The translations under genes were made by a program, and so were the position numbers. This document shows positions 4,969 through 10,340 of a stretch of 10,340 bases of DNA, one piece after another. The DNA comes from Chrysiogenia bacterium. GTDB taxonomy: Bacteria > JAGRBM01. The number at the start of each line of letters is the position of its first letter. Position 1 is the stretch's first letter. The DNA is taken from positions 1 through 10,340 of the forward strand of contig JAGRBM010000540.1 of assembly GCA_020434085.1 (NCBI GenBank), written 5' to 3'. The notes beneath the pieces are model-generated. The model saw only the letters and a program-made list of their open reading frames with translations. It searched no databases and was not told the origin of the DNA.

Positions 4969-5391
4969 TTACGAAGGTTTCTTGGGAGTCTTCTTCTCTG
5001 CCGAAGTGCCTACCGGGCGCTGTCCCTCGCCGGGACCCTCGCCCAGGAACTTGTCGACCACTTCGGGAACGAGGTCGAGCGCGCGGCCGATCATGCTTTC
5101 CTTGGTCCCCTTGAGCGAGAGGAGCTGCGCGTGGCCCGCCTTGTCCACGACAAGAAAGGCGAGCGGTTCGACGCCGATACCGCCGCCGGCGCCGCCGCCC
5201 TCGAAGTTGCCCTCAGAGCGCGAACCCCGGGCCCCGCCCTCGGTGGCGCCCGTGCCGAAGCCGATGCCGATCTTGCACACCGGCACGATGGTCGCGTCGC
5301 CCACGCTGATGGGCTTGCCCACCACGTTCTCCGAGCCGCTCATCGAGCGCATTTCCTTGAGAAGTCCCTGAATGATTTCGTTGAGATTCAT
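4969..5391 (-). CDS. GerW/YtfJ-family protein
   Basis: A 140-residue protein of the family named after the Bacillus spore germination protein GerW (YtfJ). Family features in order: an N-terminal helix (MNLNEIIQGLLKEMRSM, 1-17), ENVVGKPISVGDATIVPVCK (21-40), IGIGFGTGATEGG (41-53), a Gly-rich loop (FEGGGAGGGIGVEP, 63-76), the strand pair LAFLVVDKAGHAQLLSLKG (78-96), and a C-terminal amphipathic helix (VPEVVDKFLG, 108-117). A Lys/Pro-rich tail follows. No signal peptide or membrane helix, so the protein is expected to be cytoplasmic. ATG at 5391 is supported by GGGAGGG ending four bases upstream. The family is also found in non-sporulating bacteria, where its role is unknown; the outer-membrane proteins nearby argue against a spore former here. 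Followed by the DUF2953-like gene. Confidence 0.88.
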   Translation of the reverse strand: MNLNEIIQGLLKEMRSMSGSENVVGKPISVGDATIVPVCKIGIGFGTGATEGGARGSRSEGNFEGGGAGGGIGVEPLAFLVVDKAGHAQLLSLKGTKESMIGRALDLVPEVVDKFLGEGPGEGQRPVGTSAEKKTPKKPS

Positions 5392-5488
5392 CTAACCCTC
5401 CCACGCGCCCACAGGGCGCTGGTGCCTGTCTGATTCGTGCGCTCATTAGACCCCGGGAAGGGGGTGGGGTCAATCGGGGGCGATTTCC

Positions 5489-6394
5489 CTAAACCGACAA
5501 AAACCCGATCCCCGCACCAACCAGGCCCAGCGCAAACCACTGCCTGCGGCTGAGGTGTTCCTTGAGTACGACGAAGGCGAGGATGAGGGTGATCGCGGGC
5601 GCGATGGAGGTGAGGCTCGAGACCATCACCGAGCTTCCAAGGCCGTAGCCCAGCAGGACGCAGACGTGGCCGCCGGCGTCGAGGAGACCCACGGCGGCGA
5701 CCTTGCCCCAGGCGTGGCGCGGCGGGAGGATGTTTCGCCAGCCGAGCTGCCAGACGGCGACGGGGATGAGCAGCAGGCTCGCCCCCAGGCGCAGCCCGAA
5801 GAGTCCCATGCCGTAGCCGCCATGGTGCACGACGGGCTGGGTAAACGCCATGGCCGCGCCGTAGCCGGCCGCGCCCATGAGCGCGCTGCCCACGCCGGGC
5901 TGGAGAAAATGAGTCCCGTCGCGGGCGGCCTCTTCCTTGTTTTCGTAGCCGATCATCACCGCGCCGCTCACGCAGAAGAGCGCGCCCAGGGCCATGAGCA
6001 CGCCGGGCACGTCCCCCAGAAAGAGGATCGCCAGGATGGCGGCGAACATTCCCTTGGTGTTGACGATGGGGCTGGCCACCGAGAGCGGCGCGCGCGAGAA
6101 GGAACGGAAGGCGAACATCACGCCCGAGATGGCGGAGACGCCCACCAGCATGCTCATCAGCCACCAGTAGCCGAAGGGCTCGCCCGCGGGCTGCATCCAG
6201 AACTCGAGCGCGCCGGGCGCGACGAGCCAGACAATGAGGCCGATGAGCCCCAGGAAGACCGCGCCCACGAGCTGCATCCCCACCGTCACGGCGAGCGGGT
6301 CGACGTCCTCGACGCTGCGTTTTGCGGTGAAGTCGGTCAGCCCCCAGAACAGGGCGGTCAGCAGACCGAAACCGAAGCCGGTGAACTCGGGCAT
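5489..6394 (-). CDS. EamA/DMT-family transporter
   Basis: A 301-residue inner-membrane protein of the drug/metabolite transporter superfamily with the usual two EamA repeats (about 5-140 and 160-300) and roughly ten hydrophobic helices. Typical family signatures are FGFGLLTALFWGLTDFTAKR (6-25) at the start of repeat 1, SPIVNTKGMFAAILAILFLG in its fourth/fifth helices, and SSLTSIAPAITLILAFVVLK followed by EHLSRRQWFALGLVGAGIGF at the end of repeat 2. The glycine- and proline-rich helix ends and the E-H between the last two helices are characteristic. Substrate cannot be predicted; members export amino acids, nucleosides and other small metabolites. The start MPEFTGFGFG at 6394 is chosen over an upstream TTG at 6418 that would add eight charged residues; the ribosome-binding site is weak (GAGAG). 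It lies 144 bases after the E2-like gene and 97 bases before the GerW gene, same strand. Confidence 0.9.
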   Translation of the reverse strand: MPEFTGFGFGLLTALFWGLTDFTAKRSVEDVDPLAVTVGMQLVGAVFLGLIGLIVWLVAPGALEFWMQPAGEPFGYWWLMSMLVGVSAISGVMFAFRSFSRAPLSVASPIVNTKGMFAAILAILFLGDVPGVLMALGALFCVSGAVMIGYENKEEAARDGTHFLQPGVGSALMGAAGYGAAMAFTQPVVHHGGYGMGLFGLRLGASLLLIPVAVWQLGWRNILPPRHAWGKVAAVGLLDAGGHVCVLLGYGLGSSVMVSSLTSIAPAITLILAFVVLKEHLSRRQWFALGLVGAGIGFLSV

Positions 6395-6490
6395 GGGTGA
6401 CTCTCTACCCCGGCGCAAAAGGCCGGTGGTGGGGAGGGGTCATAGCGCGGGAAAATGTCACGGGGAAATGGGGCGGCCACATCAATCCCG

Positions 6491-6529
6491 TGGACGTGGA
6501 CGTCCACGACAAACGTCCACGTAAACGAT
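6491..6529. repeat. GTGGAC/GTCCAC composite repeat, copy 2
   Basis: Two rightward GTGGAC-type units run directly into the inverse block CGTCCACGACAAACGTCCAC, then GTAAACGAT. The junction CGTGGACGTCCACG (6495-6508) is a perfect 14-base palindrome. The block 6501-6529 matches 1007-1035 at 28 of 29 bases. Unlike copy 1, there is no extended hexamer array and no spacer between the arms. It lies between the E2-like gene stop and the EamA gene, in the presumed leader of the latter. Confidence 0.85.
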
Positions 6530-6538
6530 CTCCCCCCC

Positions 6539-7378
6539 CTATCCCAGAAACTTCGCCGGGTCCTGCATGATGTCTTTAAAGGTCTTGCCCAGCCGGCCGC
6601 CCTGGAATCCGTCGATCACGCGGTGATCGAATGTCGCGGCGATGCGCATGGTGGGGACGATGACAACTTCCTTGCCGCGCACCCCGGGCTTGTCCTCGAC
6701 CGCGCCGACGGCCAGAAGCGCCGGCACGCGGGTAAACGTGAGCAGCGGCGGGAAGGCCTCGGTAATGCCCAGCGATCCGACGCTGGTCACAATGGCGCTG
6801 CCGAAGGGATCGTTGGGAATGCCGAGCGCCGAGAGATCGAGGTTGAAGTCGTATTGCAGCCGCGCCACGCCGCGCAGCAGCGGACCCAGCACAAAGGGCG
6901 GGAGGTTCTCGAAGAGCTGCTTGGTGCGCTCAAGGAGCGGGTCCTCGTGCTTTCGCACCTTGCGCGCGCCCTCGCGGGTTTCTCTGGCGATATCGACCAT
7001 CGATTTCTTATCGGCGTTGCGAATGAGCGCCTCGGAAAGATCGGCTTCCTGATCGTGGCCGTCGTGCTCGGGCGCGACTGCCACCAGCACGGAGATGTCG
7101 ACGGCGTCGCGCTGAAAAACGCGGCCGCGGCGGATGATGCAGTTGCACTCGGGGTGCCGGGCCAGGGTATCGGCGATGGCCTTGGTGACAAGGTGCGTGA
7201 CCGTGAGGTGCTCGCCCGTGCGCTTGGACTCTTTGGCAAGGAACTTGAGCGCCTTGCTCATGTCCAGGTCGATGGTCCCGTAGATGGTCGGATCATCGGG
7301 CGGCGACCAGGCCACAGCCGCCATCCGCCGCCAGCTCGAAAGATTCTTTACAAACCTGCCGGAGATATTCTTTGCCAT
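6539..7378 (-). CDS. Stand-alone 2-oxoacid dehydrogenase acyltransferase (E2) catalytic-domain protein
   Basis: A 279-residue protein resembling the C-terminal catalytic domain of dihydrolipoamide acyltransferases (E2 of 2-oxoacid dehydrogenase complexes). The active-site motif DHRVIDG is at 251-257, giving the family's catalytic His252 and Asp256. Other features are LTVTHLVTKAIADTLARHPE (58-77), DISVLVAVAP (94-103), and TSVGSLGITEAFPPL (198-212), which corresponds to the family's conserved SNLG-type stretch. The lipoyl and peripheral-subunit-binding domains of full E2 proteins are absent: the protein starts directly with a basic N-terminus (MAKNISGRFVKNLSSWRRM). No E1 or E3 gene is nearby, so it is unlikely to be part of a standard complex; a free acyltransferase acting on another acyl donor is an inference. 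ATG at 7378 is preferred over GTG at 7393 since GAGG lies nine bases upstream of it. Divergent from the patatin gene. Confidence 0.85.
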   Translation of the reverse strand: MAKNISGRFVKNLSSWRRMAAVAWSPPDDPTIYGTIDLDMSKALKFLAKESKRTGEHLTVTHLVTKAIADTLARHPECNCIIRRGRVFQRDAVDISVLVAVAPEHDGHDQEADLSEALIRNADKKSMVDIARETREGARKVRKHEDPLLERTKQLFENLPPFVLGPLLRGVARLQYDFNLDLSALGIPNDPFGSAIVTSVGSLGITEAFPPLLTFTRVPALLAVGAVEDKPGVRGKEVVIVPTMRIAATFDHRVIDGFQGGRLGKTFKDIMQDPAKFLG

Positions 7379-7468
7379 GGGAGCCCGCCTCACTTCCTTG
7401 GGTACCCCAAGCGTACCGCGCCGGGCCGGGCGGGCGCAACGAGCCCCTAAAACGCCGTTTGCCCGAAC

Positions 7469-7496
7469 TTGACCCGGCGCGTCACCGGGTTAGGAT
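7469..7496 (+). promoter_or_regulatory. Predicted sigma70-type promoter of the patatin-like gene
   Basis: TTGACC (7469-7474) and TAGGAT (7491-7496) are 16 bases apart, matching the -35 consensus at 5 of 6 and the -10 at 4 of 6. The expected transcription start near 7503 lies about 65 bases before the possible ATT start (7568) and about 120 before the ATG. It lies in the divergent gap shared with the E2-like gene. Confidence 0.5.
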
Positions 7497-7624
7497 GAAT
7501 CACCCCAGGCTGCGTCTGCGGCCGACGGGGACTTGCCTCGCCCGGCGCGCGGCGGAGGAACACGGCCATTCTCACCGAAGAAACTGCACGAAAACTCGAC
7601 CAGGAACTGCTGCGCCTCCAGCAC

Positions 7625-9031
7625 ATGGAGACGCACCTGATCCGTTCCATCTGTCACCACCCCCACGCGCTGCCGCCCAGGGCGGAGCACCAGCTTCGCT
7701 ACGCGCTCAACTTCGCCCGGCTGACGAGCTTCGAGCCCGGCGCCGCCGAAAAGGGCGGACGCACCGGTCGCGGCGATGTCGAGGTGATCGAGGAACCGCT
7801 CCTTCATTTCCGCGGGCAGGTCATGCAGATGCTCGGCGAAACGCTGCGACCGGGACTTCTGCCGGAGCGCCGCGTGCGCGAGGCGGCCCGCGCGCTGCCG
7901 CGCCTGATGCCGCTTCTCAAGGAAGCGCGCGAGAGCGTGCTGCAGCATCACGCCAATGATTTTACCGAGCGCGAGCTCGATGCCGAGGTGGGCAAGAAGA
8001 CGCTCGTGAGCGTGGCCGGTGGCGGCGGCGGCGCGGGCTATGTCTACATCGGCGCGTGGGAAGTGCTCGAGGCCGCGGGCTTTATCCCCGGCTACATCAT
8101 CGGCGCTTCCATCGGCTCGGTGATCGGACTCTTTCGCGCCAGGAAGCGCATCGGCGACTACGAGGCCGACATCCGGCTGGCCAAGGGCATCCGCCCCGAG
8201 AACGTCTTCCGCGTGGTGAGCACGCGCACGCGCTACGGGCTCCCCGGGCTCATGCGCCTGTTCCTGCACGCGGCGATCGACGAGCGCTTCCGCCGCGAGG
8301 ACGGCAGCCTGCTGCGCCTTCCCGACCTGGAGATCCCCTACGAAGCCGTGGTTGCCGGCGTGACCAAGGGCGCCATGCCCAACACGCCCGACGAATACGC
8401 GCGCGAGCATCACCTCATCCTCACGCGGCGCCCCGGTCGCCTGAAAATGACCCGCCTGATCGGCGAGCAGCTCGTGCGCATGGTGGCCTTCTTCAACCCC
8501 ATGCTGGTCAAGGAAATCGTGGTGGGCGGCGACGAGATGACGAGCGCTTTCGACGCCGTCGATGCCGCCGGGTTCTCGGCCGCCATTCCGGGGATTCTCC
8601 ACTACGACGTGGCCCGCAATGACCCGCACATGGAGGGCATCCTCGACGCGCTCTTTGCCCGCGAGGAGCTCGCCTGCCTCGTCGACGGCGGCGTGGCCAA
8701 CAATGTGCCCGCACGCACCGCGTGGCGGCAGGTGCAGGCCGGCAAGATCGGCACGCGCAACGCCTACTATCTTGGATTCGATTGCTTCCACCCCCAGTGG
8801 AGCAGCGGCCATGTGTGGCTGCAGGGAATCACCCGCATCGTGCAGATGCAGGTGGCTCTGAACAGCCCCTACGCCCACCACATCGTAAAGTTCAACCCGA
8901 CCCTCTCGCCGGTGAATCTCGTGCCGCCCCCCCGCAAGATGGACGCGGCCGTGAGCTGGGGCCGCGAGAAGATGAGCCACGGCATTCCGGCGATGAAGAA
9001 GTTTTTTGAACGGATTGAATGGGTGGAGTAG
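7625..9031 (+). CDS. Patatin-like phospholipase family protein
   Basis: A predicted lipid acyl hydrolase with the patatin Ser-Asp dyad. In the 468-residue product from ATG, the oxyanion-hole Gly-rich stretch is AGGGGGAGYVYIGAWEVLE (131-149), the nucleophile elbow is GASIG (160-164, Ser162), and the catalytic Asp is in VDGGVANNVPA (353-363, Asp354). About 125 residues before the patatin core form a helical region I do not recognise. No signal peptide or membrane helix is visible. The true start is uncertain. ATG 7625 has no ribosome-binding site, whereas the open frame extends 19 coding-looking residues upstream (ILTEETARKLDQELLRLQH) to an ATT at 7568, which is preceded eight bases upstream by GGAGGA. 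No ATG, GTG or TTG lies in frame between the upstream stop and 7625. If ATT is used the protein is 487 residues. It is monocistronic with its own promoter; the substrate is unknown. Confidence 0.9.
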   Translation: METHLIRSICHHPHALPPRAEHQLRYALNFARLTSFEPGAAEKGGRTGRGDVEVIEEPLLHFRGQVMQMLGETLRPGLLPERRVREAARALPRLMPLLKEARESVLQHHANDFTERELDAEVGKKTLVSVAGGGGGAGYVYIGAWEVLEAAGFIPGYIIGASIGSVIGLFRARKRIGDYEADIRLAKGIRPENVFRVVSTRTRYGLPGLMRLFLHAAIDERFRREDGSLLRLPDLEIPYEAVVAGVTKGAMPNTPDEYAREHHLILTRRPGRLKMTRLIGEQLVRMVAFFNPMLVKEIVVGGDEMTSAFDAVDAAGFSAAIPGILHYDVARNDPHMEGILDALFAREELACLVDGGVANNVPARTAWRQVQAGKIGTRNAYYLGFDCFHPQWSSGHVWLQGITRIVQMQVALNSPYAHHIVKFNPTLSPVNLVPPPRKMDAAVSWGREKMSHGIPAMKKFFERIEWVE

Positions 9032-9103
9032 CGGGTTTTCAGAGTGACCACGGCGCTTGGCCGGCATTTACCAAAGCCCATGACCCGACAAATCCTGTTT
9101 TTC

Positions 9104-9121
9104 CTCAACGTGCACGTTGAG
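9104..9121. promoter_or_regulatory. 18-bp perfect palindrome, possible operator
   Basis: CTCAACGTGCACGTTGAG is a perfect inverted repeat with no loop, in the 215-bp gap between the patatin gene and the outer-membrane protein gene. It contains the core ACGTGCACGT and lies about 45 bases upstream of the predicted -35 of the latter gene. The length and symmetry suit a binding site for a homodimeric regulator. No further copy was found in the window, and the regulator is unknown. Confidence 0.45.
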
Positions 9122-9162
9122 AAGTGTCGGTTTTCAGATGGATATCCAGACAAGTCCCCCGC

Positions 9163-9191
9163 TTGCTCCCGCCCCCCGCACCCGATAGACT
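9163..9191 (+). promoter_or_regulatory. Candidate promoter of the outer-membrane protein gene
   Basis: TTGCTC (9163-9168) and TAGACT (9186-9191) are 17 bases apart, each 4 of 6 to the sigma70 consensus. The -10 neighbourhood CGATAGACT is identical to the candidate at 1032-1040. The predicted transcription start near 9198 gives a leader of about 50 bases. Confidence 0.4.
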
Positions 9192-9246
9192 TCTGTTCTC
9201 TGTCATGGTGTGGGCGCGCCGCTTCGATGGAGCCTCCGGGCGCGCG

Positions 9247-10188
9247 ATGAAATTTTCCCTCAAGTTGTCGGCCTTGTGCGCAGCCCTGCTGCTGGCGCTG
9301 TTGTGCCTTCCCTCGGCCGCGCAGGCGCAGCTTCGCGGGCCGTCCTTCGATACCCAGTCGAGCGCCCGCGGCTCGGGACTGGCACGGGCGTTCTCGGCGC
9401 TGGCCGACGATCCCAGCGCCATCCGCGTCAATCCCGCGGGCATCGGACAGGTCCCCTACTACGGCGTCGACGTGCTCTACCAGAACAACGAAGACGCATC
9501 GAACCGCTACAACCAGTACACGGTGAGCTTCGTCGACTCGAAAACCTCCGAGATGGCGGCCGGCGTGAGCTACTCGGTAGTGAGCGACAACGCCTTCGGC
9601 TTTATCGGCAACAACTTCGACGAGCCCCCGGCCTTTTCCTACACCGTGCTCGCGCTGGCGGACACCAGCATCGAGGGTTTCGACTTCGGCATGTCCTTCC
9701 AGTGGCTGCGTACCGACAAACCGGTGACCACCGCCGCGCACCACGACTTCGAAATCACGGTGGGCGGCATCGTCCCCTTCGATGATCTGTGGGGCCTCCG
9801 CATCGGCGTGGTGGGCCGCAACCTCATCGGCTCGGACAGGGTGCTGCTGGCCGACGGCGTGAGCTACATCCGCCCGCTCCCGCGCGAGTTCGAGCTCTCG
9901 GGCGCGCTCGTCCCGCTCGACTTCCTGCGCTTCGCCGGCGCGTTCAAGTTCGACTACTCATCGAAGGACGACAAGTCCCTGGGATTCGGCATCGCCGGAG
10001 AGATCGAGCCCTACGACGAGCTGCGCATCCGCATGGGTTACCGCCGCGACGCCCCCACCGAGGACTACTACCTCACCGGCGGCGCGGGCTTTGAAGGAAA
10101 AGAAGGCGCGCTGATCTACGGCTACGAATACAACCTGAGCCTCAAGACCAGCCAGCACACCGTGCAATTGCTGATGCGGTGGTTCTGA
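9247..10188 (+). CDS. FadL/PorV-like outer-membrane beta-barrel protein
   Basis: A 313-residue predicted outer-membrane protein. The N-terminus MKFSLKLSALCAALLLALLC is a clear Sec signal with likely cleavage after AQA (residue 27). The mature N-terminal part, RGSGLARAFSALADDPSAIR then VNPAGIGQ (41-68), contains the DDPSAxxxNPAG pattern typical of FadL/OmpP1 and PorV/UPF0164-type barrels. Alternating amphipathic strands follow to the end (such as GLRIGVVGRNLIG and DELRIRMGYRRDA). The protein ends QLLMRWF, with the C-terminal aromatic residue expected of a BAM-recognised barrel. ATG at 9247 is preferred because the signal peptide starts there; an in-frame ATG at 9205 and further codons back to 9124 would put a charged extension ahead of it. 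The ribosome-binding site is weak (GGAG about 17 bases upstream). FadL members import hydrophobic molecules; whether this one does, or processes products of the neighbouring lipase, is inference. Confidence 0.82.
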   Translation: MKFSLKLSALCAALLLALLCLPSAAQAQLRGPSFDTQSSARGSGLARAFSALADDPSAIRVNPAGIGQVPYYGVDVLYQNNEDASNRYNQYTVSFVDSKTSEMAAGVSYSVVSDNAFGFIGNNFDEPPAFSYTVLALADTSIEGFDFGMSFQWLRTDKPVTTAAHHDFEITVGGIVPFDDLWGLRIGVVGRNLIGSDRVLLADGVSYIRPLPREFELSGALVPLDFLRFAGAFKFDYSSKDDKSLGFGIAGEIEPYDELRIRMGYRRDAPTEDYYLTGGAGFEGKEGALIYGYEYNLSLKTSQHTVQLLMRWF

Positions 10189-10226
10189 GCGACCGCAGCC
10201 CGCAACCCTGAACGAACAGAAACGAC

Positions 10227-10300
10227 GTAGGGGCGGGGTCTACCCGCCCTTTACTCCATACCGGTACATCCGATGGGGGCGAGTAGACCTCGCCCCTACA
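10227..10300. repeat. Inverted pair of TGTAGGGGCGGGGTCTACC-type hairpin repeats, locus 2
   Basis: The left unit carries GGGCGGG (10231-10237) and CCCGCCC (10243-10249) around the loop GTCTA. The right unit, inverted, carries GGGGCGAG (10276-10283) and CTCGCCCC (10289-10296) around TAGAC, ending in TGTA on the opposite strand. Relative to the copy at 1722-1742, one G-C pair is replaced by A-T on both sides of the stem. The pair lies 38 bases after the outer-membrane protein gene. Only TTTA follows the left hairpin, so it would be a weak terminator at best. Confidence 0.8.
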
Positions 10301-10309
10301 TTAAGACAG

Positions 10310-10324
10310 GAGACCGAAGGTCTC
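10310..10324. repeat. Short perfect inverted repeat GAGACC/GGTCTC
   Basis: GAGACC and GGTCTC are separated by GAA, ten bases after the hairpin-repeat pair. It could form a 6-bp hairpin in either transcript. No T-tract follows within the visible sequence. No gene is visible from 10189 to the window end. Confidence 0.4.
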
Positions 10325-10340
10325 ACCCCATCCGGTCGGC

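Noticed and set aside
5405-5471. GCGCCC/GGGCGC and GACCCC/GGGGTC inverted repeats between the EamA and GerW genes as terminators
   Set aside because: Neither has a T-tract, and GC-rich sequence yields such short stems often.
7490-9067. A 525-codon open frame on the minus strand, fully opposite the patatin gene
   Set aside because: It mirrors the codon phase of a GC-rich gene whose plus-strand product has clear catalytic motifs. The minus product is His/Gly/Ala-rich low complexity without any domain.

Overview
This is a GC-rich stretch of bacterial chromosome with compact, ordinary-looking genes and short intergenic gaps. Two predicted outer-membrane beta-barrel proteins with Sec signal peptides (3060-3677 and 9247-10188) indicate a Gram-negative (diderm) organism. 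Base composition, bS21 and dispersed hairpin repeats would fit a deltaproteobacterium-like lineage (Myxococcota, Desulfobacterota or relatives), but the sequence alone does not fix the taxon. No rRNA, tRNA, CRISPR array, transposase, phage or plasmid gene is visible.

Layout. 1-442 (-): ssb, cut by the window edge, preceded by rpsU (494-709, -). A terminator-shaped hairpin sits between them. 710-1125 is a gene-free stretch holding the rpsU promoter, a GTGGAC tandem repeat and a likely promoter for the rightward gene. 1126-1653 (+): peroxiredoxin-like protein. It converges on a thioredoxin-reductase-like flavoprotein (1765-2829, -), and back-to-back terminators built from one hairpin repeat separate the two. 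3060-7378 is a run of six minus-strand genes, in transcription order: stand-alone 2-oxoacid dehydrogenase acyltransferase (E2-like) domain, EamA/DMT transporter, GerW/YtfJ-family protein, DUF2953/YtfI-like membrane protein, a divergent GerW-like protein, and a small beta-barrel protein. The last four look like one transcription unit, apart from a structured repeat after the first of them. 7625-9031 (+): patatin-like phospholipase, divergent from the E2 gene. 9247-10188 (+): FadL/PorV-like outer-membrane protein, followed by a second pair of the terminator-type repeats.

How the genes may work together. The clearest functional group is GerW, DUF2953, GerW-like and barrel protein. GerW (YtfJ) and DUF2953 (YtfI) are neighbours in Bacillus sporulation loci, yet here they sit in a diderm next to an envelope protein, which suggests an envelope role unrelated to spores. 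The peroxiredoxin-like protein and the CxxC-less flavoprotein are both thiol-redox candidates but are convergent, so any partnership is speculative.

The most unusual non-coding signals are: (i) a hairpin between a Shine-Dalgarno-like sequence and the ssb ATG; (ii) an apparent ATT start for the patatin gene; (iii) inverted pairs of a hairpin repeat showing a compensatory base change; (iv) a GTGGAC/GTCCAC composite repeat at two loci; (v) a three-way-junction repeat inside the GerW operon; and (vi) an 18-bp perfect palindrome upstream of the outer-membrane protein gene.
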